From NCBI GenBank assembly GCA_049366815.1, contig JBMNCO010000001.1, positions 1 to 19,152 on the forward strand: DNA of 19,152 nucleotides, read 5' to 3'. A model generated the notes under the pieces. It saw only the letters and a program-made list of their open reading frames with translations. It had not been told where the DNA came from and ran no database searches. Positions 1 through 5,837 of this stretch are shown in pieces; the stretch's first letter is position 1, and every line of letters begins with the position of its first letter. Position numbers and translations under genes: made by a program. The DNA is from CAYNYM01 sp049366815. Its GTDB lineage: Bacteria; Desulfobacterota; DSM-4660; Desulfatiglandales; HGW-15.

Positions 1-36
1 GTCTCAATCCCCTCGTATCGGGGCAATCCTTCGAAC
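1..36 (-). CRISPR. leader-proximal CRISPR repeat (array continues left of window)
   Basis: Read on the minus strand, these 36 bases begin GTTCGAAGG, contain CCCC and GGGG arms (minus-strand CCCCGATACGAGGGG) that can form a small hairpin, and end ATTGAGAC. That 3' end is what is expected of a repeat whose last eight bases become the crRNA 5' tag after Cas6 cleavage. The unit sits at the window edge, downstream of csx1 and beyond a leader-like AT-rich stretch, so I read it as the first repeat of an array extending to the left. Only one copy is visible, so periodicity cannot be shown. The unit could be 36 to 38 nt (GTGTTC or GTTC start). Confidence 0.6.
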
Positions 37-41
37 ACTAC

Positions 42-78
42 CCCCGAAATCCCACCTTTTTTCAGTGGGTTTCGGGGC
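42..78. other. strong stem-loop adjoining the first CRISPR repeat
   Basis: CCCCGAAATCCCAC pairs with GTGGGTTTCGGGG, with one bulge and a T-rich loop, giving a stem of about 13 bp. It starts six bases from the repeat. A smaller stem (CCGGA / TCCGG, 95-112) followed by TAGTTTTT lies just outside. The first could be a leader structure important for integration or array transcription, or a terminator-like element; neither hairpin has a clean U-tract in the minus direction. Confidence 0.4.
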
Positions 79-175
79 GTTTTCCGCGCACCTCCCGGAT
101 TTTCGCGTCCGGTAGTTTTTAAAAGGCGCCAAAACCGCCATACAATTATCATAACCTGCTTTGATTATTTGAAAA

Positions 176-205
176 ATCATTTCCGGTGGATCTCTTTTAT
201 GTCAA
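176..205 (-). promoter_or_regulatory. putative promoter of the CRISPR array
   Basis: On the minus strand there is a perfect TTGACA (200-205), an 18-bp spacer, and AATGAT (176-181), which matches TATAAT at four of six bases. It points toward the repeat at 1-36, about 140 bp away. A second -10-like string, TATGATAAT, lies closer to the array near 135-145 but has no good -35. The strand and position suit a leader promoter; this is inference from motif match alone. Confidence 0.4.
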
Positions 206-299
206 TAAGATGTTTTTTAAATACAACCCCTTATTTTCCTTTGAATATTTCACAAACACCTGGACAATCCACTCCCGAAGGCGTGACATCCACCGGAAA
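180..299. repeat. 12-bp perfect inverted repeat, arms 180-191 and 288-299
   Basis: TTTCCGGTGGAT at 180-191 is the exact reverse complement of ATCCACCGGAAA at 288-299. The arms are 96 bp apart. The array-side arm falls in the spacer and -10 edge of the putative leader promoter, where a bound protein would block or modulate RNA polymerase. It could be a two-site operator, a looping element, or a remnant of a small mobile element. Confidence 0.45.
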
Positions 300-342
300 C
301 ACGGAGCCGGTCATAAACTTTTCCGAATGAAATCTACTGACC

Positions 343-1671
343 CTAGCCTAGGCACGATTCAACACTCTTTACTGCCTCTTCAAGTCCTTCTCTGAACTTC
401 TCGGCATCCTTCACTTTCTTTGCGTTTGGCCCAAATCCAGCATGATTCATGTCATTCCTGAGCTGACCCAGACGGTCAGCGCATTTAACCAACTCCTTTC
501 TGTTCGCGAACGCCGGTATCAATCTTCTCGTTAGTTCCTTATTACTTCGCGATGAGGCACCCCACTGATCTTCATCATGCGTGAGTTTTTTGATCACGAT
601 TGCCAAGGCTTGCGATGCAATATCTCTGTTTTCCTTATCGTAAGGATCCTCCCCTATAGTGGAAATGACAAAGCTAAATACCAGTTCACGCAAAATCGTG
701 ACTCCCTGCTGAACCAAATTATGCCTAAGACACCACTTCACAGCCTGGAGACCGTCATTTATAGGACTTCCTTCGAAAGCTGCGAGTTGCTCATTGATCC
801 GGGCAAAGAGGGGTTGAAGGGGTTTGATCAGAGCATTCTCCTCGCATGCCGCTACATAATACTTGAGTCTGGACCCTATATCGCTGATTTCCGGCCCTCT
901 ACAAGTAGCCAGACTGGTGGTAAATGCCGCAAGCGTCTTGGCCATATCATTAATTCGCTTTGCGGATTCATCCCGGCCCCTGGTTTGTTTCAAAATGGGT
1001 CCTGTGTTCCCCGTGGCCAGTTTACTGATCAAGCGGCCGTCCCCTGCTCCAAGGAAGCGGTCAATCGCAATTGACCAGTCCATCAGTTGGTCAAAAGATG
1101 TCAGGTCAAGGATTGGCGCACGCCTATTCTCAATAGGCAGTTTCGCTGCTTCCCATACCGTGCCCAAGACTTCAAATGCCCCATAATAAATCCCCTTGAG
1201 ATGAACATGCTTCAATACTTTCGCGTAGTTCAAGACGACAATCGCAAGCATGGGGATGGATCGAAACGCATGGGTGATATCAAAAATTACCTCATCATCC
1301 TGTTGGAGTTCACAAAATACGGTGTTGAAGATTTCCCATATCTCCTCTTCGCTCTTCCCTTCAGGGATATCTACCCGTGTTACAGGGCAACGAAGGCTGA
1401 GATTGAACAGGCAGTCGCCTATCCCTTTCCGTTGAAGAGGCTCACCTGTCTTATGGTCGATATGGCCATCATTGACCCAGTTTTTCTTGTAGGCTTCCCC
1501 GGTAGTAAATATCAGGATACGATCTTCAGACGACCATTTTTTGCAGGCAAATCGGATTGTGGCCTCCTGGACGAACCGAATATTTTCCACTTGGAAGTCA
1601 TTCTCTTTCCTGAAATAAGTACATGGGATGTAGTCATTTGTGCCCAAAAAGGAAAGATATACTTTTGCCAT
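343..1671 (-). CDS. csx1: CRISPR ancillary RNase, CARF-HEPN (Csx1/Csx2-TM1812 type)
   Basis: The 442-residue protein has the layout of Csx1-family effectors: an N-terminal CARF half and a C-terminal HEPN half. The CARF part includes the signature DITHAFRS (131-138), a variant of the DxTHG motif that names the TM1812 group. The HEPN ribonuclease motif RxxxxH is seen as RNDMNH (R405, H410). In this family the CARF dimer binds cyclic oligoadenylate made by Cas10 and the HEPN dimer then cuts RNA non-specifically. The ATG start is preceded by GGGAGGT four bases upstream, and csx20 ends two bases before it, so the two genes are co-translated. It is the last gene before the array. The family call is firm; which cyclic oligoadenylate it binds cannot be read from sequence. 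Confidence 0.88.
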   Translation of the reverse strand: MAKVYLSFLGTNDYIPCTYFRKENDFQVENIRFVQEATIRFACKKWSSEDRILIFTTGEAYKKNWVNDGHIDHKTGEPLQRKGIGDCLFNLSLRCPVTRVDIPEGKSEEEIWEIFNTVFCELQQDDEVIFDITHAFRSIPMLAIVVLNYAKVLKHVHLKGIYYGAFEVLGTVWEAAKLPIENRRAPILDLTSFDQLMDWSIAIDRFLGAGDGRLISKLATGNTGPILKQTRGRDESAKRINDMAKTLAAFTTSLATCRGPEISDIGSRLKYYVAACEENALIKPLQPLFARINEQLAAFEGSPINDGLQAVKWCLRHNLVQQGVTILRELVFSFVISTIGEDPYDKENRDIASQALAIVIKKLTHDEDQWGASSRSNKELTRRLIPAFANRKELVKCADRLGQLRNDMNHAGFGPNAKKVKDAEKFREGLEEAVKSVESCLG

Positions 1672-1673
1672 TT

Positions 1674-2066
1674 TTACCTCCCATATCTCCTGAAAATATG
1701 ATGTTTGAACTGATGGATCAATTTGACGGTGCCATCATCTCCTTGCCGCTCCACCGCCACCCGCTCGGTCGTGGAATAGACAGGGATCAATCCGAGCGAG
1801 AAGGCAAAGTTGACCATGATAAAACACGCCCCGAAATCTCCCTGTATCAAGACATAGTCCCCGTGTTTCGAAGCGCCCTTCAGCCATTCCTTGATCGCTC
1901 TGAGATAGGCGTCAATTCCAGGAAGCTCAGGAGGGATCTGGCTCCACATCGCCTTAAGATCACGAGGTGGGTTTTGAATGTTCCTGACCCCTAGAGAGAC
2001 CAATGCATCCTTTTCCTGAAGCGATGTCAGTTCATGATTGAATAACAGGAACAGAGAGGAAGCCAT
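1674..2066 (-). CDS. csx20: Csx20-family CRISPR-associated protein, possible ring nuclease
   Basis: This 130-residue protein matches my recollection of the Csx20 family: an N-terminal FLLFNHELT strand-turn, IPPEL (44-48), the block VLIQGDFGA (72-80) and PVYSTTER (95-102). Csx20 belongs to a group of small CARF-like proteins (Csx15, Csx16, Csx20) proposed to degrade cyclic oligoadenylates and so switch off CARF effectors. I chose the ATG at 2066 because the family begins there and a GGTGAAG site lies just upstream; a longer frame into the Nudix gene gives non-family sequence. It sits between the Nudix gene (4 bp away) and csx1 (2 bp away), so the three are one transcript. The ring-nuclease role is inference. 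Confidence 0.75.
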   Translation of the reverse strand: MASSLFLLFNHELTSLQEKDALVSLGVRNIQNPPRDLKAMWSQIPPELPGIDAYLRAIKEWLKGASKHGDYVLIQGDFGACFIMVNFAFSLGLIPVYSTTERVAVERQGDDGTVKLIHQFKHHIFRRYGR

Positions 2067-2070
2067 TTCT

Positions 2071-2691
2071 TCACCCCTGCTCTTCTTCCAGCAGATTAAG
2101 GGCCAGCCGGGACCAGATTTCGAGGGGTCGTGAAAGGATCTCATCAAAATCCAACCAGGCAAAGCCTGCCAGCTCTTCGCCGGGCCGGAAGCAGGACATA
2201 TCGGTCACGTGGATCCGATGGACAAGACCTATATGTACATGGCCGACAGCCGTCTTTTCTTCGTTTATGATCCCGTGAAACACCGGTTGAATATTTTCCG
2301 GGGGAAGGGATCGGAATTCCTCTTTTACTTCCCGCTCCATGCCGCGGTAGACGATCGCAGACAGATCCATCTCCCCTTCCAAACGATCCCCCACATTGAC
2401 ATGGCCGCCTATCCCAACGGACCAGAGCGCATGAAGCCTCTCCTCGGTCCCGTTTCTTCGGTAGCAGCCCGTATACAGGCCATCAAGTGTCTGGAGCACG
2501 ACATAAGGGATCAATTGCTTGTAAGACGGATCCAGTTCGACCGTCCTGCGGGCCATCCAGTTTATCGGAACGCCTTTAAGACAATCATAAAACGCGCAGG
2601 CCGACATTTTGATGCCACCGGCATCCTGAAGCCAGGCTTCAGGCAGTTCGGCCCTCGCAATACACAAAACCTTTTCTTCCTTTGCTATCAT
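2071..2691 (-). CDS. Nudix hydrolase (MutT/phosphoesterase type) in the CRISPR operon
   Basis: This 206-residue protein carries a Nudix core: IGGHVN (94-99) followed, after a longer than usual insert, by the helix REVKEE (120-125), whose glutamates bind metal. The glycine after the EE pair is replaced by Phe126. The order YVVLQT / RLHALWSVGIGGHVN resembles the MutT-related predicted phosphoesterases (COG4112 style) rather than classical MutT. Nudix enzymes hydrolyse nucleoside diphosphate-X bonds. Co-transcription with csx20 and csx1 and proximity to cad1 suggest it acts on signalling molecules or on nucleotides altered by Cad1; that is inference. A GAGGG string lies close to the ATG. The 3' end is 4 bp from csx20. 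Confidence 0.8.
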   Translation of the reverse strand: MIAKEEKVLCIARAELPEAWLQDAGGIKMSACAFYDCLKGVPINWMARRTVELDPSYKQLIPYVVLQTLDGLYTGCYRRNGTEERLHALWSVGIGGHVNVGDRLEGEMDLSAIVYRGMEREVKEEFRSLPPENIQPVFHGIINEEKTAVGHVHIGLVHRIHVTDMSCFRPGEELAGFAWLDFDEILSRPLEIWSRLALNLLEEEQG

Positions 2692-2755
2692 ATTCCCTCA
2701 AAAAGTTCCTGATTTACCGTTGACTGCATGGTCATCCAACTTTCTGCGTTCAGAG

Positions 2756-3102
2756 TTCAGCGTTCAATGTTCAATGTTCTCATTATTAACAGCCTGAACG
2801 TCCAACGTCGAACCTCCAACGTCCAACATCGAATGTTCCTTCTCCATCATCATTCAAAATTCAGCGTTCAGCGTTCAATGTTCGACGTTCTCAATATTAA
2901 CCGCATGAACATCCAACGTCGAATGTCCTGCATTCAAAATTCAGCGTTCAACGTTCAATGTTCAATGTTCTCATTATTAACAGCCTGAACGTCCAACGTC
3001 GAACTTCCAACGTCCAACGTCGAATGCTCCTCATTCTCCATCACCATTCAGAGTTCAGCGTTCAATGTTCGATGTTCGATGTTCTCAATATTAACCGAAT
3101 AA
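2756..3102. repeat. degenerate direct-repeat field (GTTCAATGTTC / AACGTCCAACGTCGAA words)
   Basis: Four tandem units begin with TTCAGCGTTCA at 2756, 2860, 2940 and 3054, of unequal length (104, 80 and 114 bp between starts). Each repeats short words: GTTCAATGTTC, CTCA(T/A)TATTAAC, CCAACGTCGAA. There are no unique spacers, so it is not a CRISPR array. The same words recur at 3478-3603 on the other side of the four-helix-bundle gene. From general experience such word-repeats often flank four-helix-bundle genes in environmental bacteria. Together with 2692-2755 this is a gap of over 400 bp without a gene, and no clear promoter for the Nudix gene is visible in it. Confidence 0.85.
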
Positions 3103-3468
3103 TCATTTCCCTTTTTTCGAGGCCGTCTTGATGCTGCTGACGAAGATCCTAATCAATTCTTCCGTTTCCGACAGGATATCGTCAATTGATTCCGGCCTTT
3201 CCGTTAACGGCACACGCTGGATAAGCCGCAACCATCTATGGCTCTCCCTCAATTCCTTCAATGAGATACTAAGCTTATGGATAAAGTCCTTTGTGGACTC
3301 GGCTGCCTGTGCTTCTCCATGGTTCGGATAAGGAGAAGTCCCCGATCTTAATAACTGTCCCCCAACATGGCTACCCGCTTTAGTGTTTATCAGTTCGTCA
3401 ACAATCTTTATAATTCGTACCGAATATTCGAGAAGCCTTTCTTCCAGATCAAAAGTCTGTTTTTTCAT
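3103..3468 (-). CDS. four-helix-bundle protein (23S rRNA intervening-sequence family)
   Basis: This 121-residue helical protein has the family signature: FDLEERLLEYSVRII near the N-terminus, and GGQLLRSGTSPYPNHGEA (36-53). The family is found as ORFs inside 23S rRNA intervening sequences and is related in fold to Avd, the accessory protein of diversity-generating retroelements. Its own cellular role is unknown. The ATG at 3468 places the family start correctly; a TTG at 3489 would add seven residues drawn from the flanking repeat. The gene is bounded tightly on both sides by the same direct-repeat words, which marks it as an inserted cassette splitting cad1 from the Nudix-csx20-csx1 group. 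A CRISPR function is unlikely. Confidence 0.85.
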   Translation of the reverse strand: MKKQTFDLEERLLEYSVRIIKIVDELINTKAGSHVGGQLLRSGTSPYPNHGEAQAAESTKDFIHKLSISLKELRESHRWLRLIQRVPLTERPESIDDILSETEELIRIFVSSIKTASKKGK

Positions 3469-3477
3469 CTCTTCCGA

Positions 3478-3603
3478 TTCAATGTTCAACGTTCAATGTT
3501 CGATGTTCTCAATATCAACCGAACGAACGTCCAACATCGAATGTTCCTTCTCCATCATCATTCAAAATTCAGCGTTCAGCGTTCAAAGTTCGACGTTCTC
3601 CAT
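3478..3603. repeat. second block of the direct-repeat field, overlapping the 3' end of cad1
   Basis: Units starting TTCAATGTTCAACG at 3478 and TTCAGCGTTCAGCG at 3568 repeat the words and order seen at 2756-3102, including CTCAATATCAACCGAACG and GAATGTTCCTTCTCCATC. The orientation is the same, so the four-helix-bundle gene is flanked by direct, not inverted, copies. The last copy supplies the stop codon of cad1. Confidence 0.8.
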
Positions 3604-5754
3604 CCTCTTTTCATCATTCATCCCTTTGAGCACGCTCCATTCCTGAATCAAGTCAAGGATCTCGGCCTCCGCCTCCCGGATCATTTGCTGGCGCAGCGCC
3701 CTTTGGGAAAACCCGGCCTTGAAACCGTTGCGTATCAACAGGAGCATATCCCAGATGCTCAGGCCCCCAGGAGTCAGGCGGGCGGCGCGGTGTAACTCGT
3801 TGGTAAAGTCCGTTCTCGAAATACCAGGGTTATCCGTATTCACGGTAACCCGCAGCCCTTGATCCAGATATTCCTTCAGCGGGTATGTTGCCAGGTGATT
3901 GGTGGAAGGCAGACAGGAATCGCGGAATCCGACGATCTGGAAGTTGCTGGATGGGCACATTTCTATGGCGATATTGCGGTCCCTGAACTTTTCTAGAAGA
4001 TCCGGATTGTCTTTCAACGTCAAGCCATGGCCGATCCTCTCCGCGTTCAGATGATACACGGCCTCCCATATGCTGCCGACATCTTGGATTTCACCCGCGT
4101 GGATGGTGAAGTGCAGGCATTTTTCCATCATGGGCATAAACGCTTCCCGCATCAGCACGGCATTCCCTGCCTTTTCATTCCCTGCCAGATCAAATCCCCT
4201 GAAGTTCCCAAAGCCTGCGCCGTCTTCACCCATCAGTTCCTGCGCCAGTTCAATGTGTTCGTGCACCCTGCTCATCTTCCCGTGGCGGCTGGCGATAAAG
4301 ATGAGCGCGTGGTTACAATGATCACCTGAAGAAAGTTCACGGTCGATGATCCGCGCCACCTCAATCGCCTTGAGGTCGCCGCTGGTGTAATTTGCAGGGC
4401 TACATCGCATCTCCAGATATTTGACATTGTGATCGGCAGCCTTATGCATCAGAATGCGGCAGGCCGCGCGCAGGCTTTGCTCACTCTGCAAAAGCCCGGA
4501 CCCCTGAAGATCACCCAGGGCCTCGTAGGTTTCAAAGCCAATACCACAAAAACCGGCTTCACTGCGATACGGCCCGAAAACGATCTCATCCAGGAGATCG
4601 GGGCTGTCTTCAAACAGAAGGACAAAGGCTGCTGTGCAAACAGGCTCAGGCACGCCGGGCACAGCCTTTCTCAGTTGTTTGAAGTCAATGCGGTCAACCA
4701 AACCCCTGTCCAGCTTTTTCCGCCATTCATTCAGCCATCCCGAGAGCGGTTCCCGGTAATCATCGACCAGATCCAGGTTGGTGGCCGCTATTTGGATAAG
4801 CTCACGGATATCCGCGATCCCGCCGAGATGACAGTGAAGTTCCGCCTTTGGCAGCCTCTTCAGCCACCTCAGTTCGTCCTCATATTTCTCAGGCCTGCTG
4901 CCTATTTTATAGCTTTTGAGTCGGTCGATCATGGCCGGACGCAGGTTGTACAGGGCGAGAAAGTTGGTGCTCGTCTCCTCATACATGAGGCGGTTGGCGT
5001 AATTGCAGTAAAGAAAGCCTGCCTTCTCCTGCCGATCCCGGACATCAGCGACCAGGCTTTCCCCGCCCACACGTATCTCACCCATGCCGAAATCTTCGGG
5101 AAAAGGCACCTCATAGTGCTCAGCCCTGATGGGGCCGTCAACCGCCAGATCCACTATGGGATTGCGTTCGTACCGGCCTGCCACCAAAGGGGTGACAGCG
5201 TCTTTCAAGAACTCGGGCAAAGGACGGATGAAATCTTTCGGCCCGTATGCCTTCAACGGTTGCGAATAGTTCTCGTTTTGGATCACATGAAGCAGGGCAT
5301 GGCATCCAAAGCAGGCGGCGGCATTCTGGATATCCGAACTCATGGTCTTGCGGCCGCCGGCAAGAGAGATGACCAATTGCCCCATTGCCTTGCGTTCTGA
5401 AGCATGAAGCACAAGCCTGAAGATGCACTCGGCCATCCGTCGGCACTCGGCTTCAGACGCCAGGTCCTCGGCGTCGGCAACCTGCCAGACCCGGAAGCTG
5501 GGAACAGCGCGATCTTTCATGCATTCACGCCATTGAAATAATGAGCCCACAGACTGATCGGTCTTGTCCCCTTTGGTGGTGATGAGCCAGACCTCATCCA
5601 CCGGAAGAATCAATGCAGCCAGCCTTGACCTTTCGATCGCCTCCAACTGCGGATGATGGGCGTAAAGATCCACCAACTCGGGGTTCGTGAATCCCAACAG
5701 TTCCGGCACGATCTGCCATGTTGCGCCGAATGTCGTTATGAGGATGTTGGTCAT
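3583..5754 (-). CDS. cad1: CRISPR-associated CARF-adenosine deaminase (Cad1)
   Basis: The 723-residue fusion joins a CARF domain to an adenosine-deaminase TIM barrel. The CARF half (about 1-200) starts ILITTFGATWQIVPE and holds SLAGGRKTMSSD (130-141), a ligand-pocket motif of this CARF type. The deaminase half begins LPKAELHCHLGG (301-312, zinc ligands H307 and H309) and keeps HAGE (552-555, zinc His and catalytic Glu), RIGHG (H576) and NTDNP (zinc Asp641). All catalytic residues are therefore present. Cad1 enzymes bind cyclic oligoadenylate and then deaminate ATP to ITP, stopping growth of infected cells. I chose the ATG at 5754, where the CARF strand starts; upstream in-frame residues are hydrophobic filler, and no clear Shine-Dalgarno is visible for either start. 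The last residues and the stop codon come from the direct-repeat field. It follows csm5 after 83 bp. Confidence 0.9.
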   Translation of the reverse strand: MTNILITTFGATWQIVPELLGFTNPELVDLYAHHPQLEAIERSRLAALILPVDEVWLITTKGDKTDQSVGSLFQWRECMKDRAVPSFRVWQVADAEDLASEAECRRMAECIFRLVLHASERKAMGQLVISLAGGRKTMSSDIQNAAACFGCHALLHVIQNENYSQPLKAYGPKDFIRPLPEFLKDAVTPLVAGRYERNPIVDLAVDGPIRAEHYEVPFPEDFGMGEIRVGGESLVADVRDRQEKAGFLYCNYANRLMYEETSTNFLALYNLRPAMIDRLKSYKIGSRPEKYEDELRWLKRLPKAELHCHLGGIADIRELIQIAATNLDLVDDYREPLSGWLNEWRKKLDRGLVDRIDFKQLRKAVPGVPEPVCTAAFVLLFEDSPDLLDEIVFGPYRSEAGFCGIGFETYEALGDLQGSGLLQSEQSLRAACRILMHKAADHNVKYLEMRCSPANYTSGDLKAIEVARIIDRELSSGDHCNHALIFIASRHGKMSRVHEHIELAQELMGEDGAGFGNFRGFDLAGNEKAGNAVLMREAFMPMMEKCLHFTIHAGEIQDVGSIWEAVYHLNAERIGHGLTLKDNPDLLEKFRDRNIAIEMCPSSNFQIVGFRDSCLPSTNHLATYPLKEYLDQGLRVTVNTDNPGISRTDFTNELHRAARLTPGGLSIWDMLLLIRNGFKAGFSQRALRQQMIREAEAEILDLIQEWSVLKGMNDEKRMENVEL

Positions 5755-5837
5755 AGGCAGCCGCTGTCTATTGGGAAAATTAATGAAATATTGAATTATC
5801 AAAATCAAGAGTAAAAGCATTTAGATAGATGAACCAC

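Larger units (their letters stand above)
37..342 (-). other. CRISPR leader and csx1 downstream region
   Basis: This non-coding stretch lies between the csx1 stop codon and the first repeat. It is AT-rich in its middle part and holds a promoter-like pair (176-205), a 12-bp inverted repeat with distant arms (180-191 and 288-299) and two stem-loops (42-78 and 95-112). No credible protein gene is seen in it; a short plus-strand open frame starting near 186 has no supporting features. It would serve as the array leader, and possibly as the 3' end of the effector operon. Confidence 0.5.

Noticed and set aside
186..395. 69-residue plus-strand open frame in the leader
   Set aside because: It overlaps the promoter-like elements and the 3' end of csx1, has no ribosome site and resembles no family.
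577..1701. several plus-strand open frames of 60-200 residues across csx1
   Set aside because: They are antisense to a well-supported CARF-HEPN gene and carry no recognisable motifs.
2728..2988. 86-residue plus-strand frame made of VQRSMFNV-type repeats
   Set aside because: It is a translation of the direct-repeat DNA, which is open in several frames by composition.
2756..3102. repeat field considered as a second CRISPR array
   Set aside because: Units vary from 80 to 114 bp, are built from overlapping short words, and have no unique spacers between constant repeats.
3103..3468. four-helix-bundle gene as the Avd protein of a diversity-generating retroelement
   Set aside because: There is no reverse transcriptase, template repeat or variable repeat in the window, and the sequence fits the rRNA intervening-sequence branch.
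4429..5400. 323-residue plus-strand open frame over cad1
   Set aside because: It is antisense to the conserved CARF-deaminase, whose catalytic motifs all lie on the minus strand.
5755..5837. promoter between csm5 and cad1 (AT-rich stretch with TTGATT)
   Set aside because: No -10 box lies at an acceptable distance from the TTGATT, so it is not supported.
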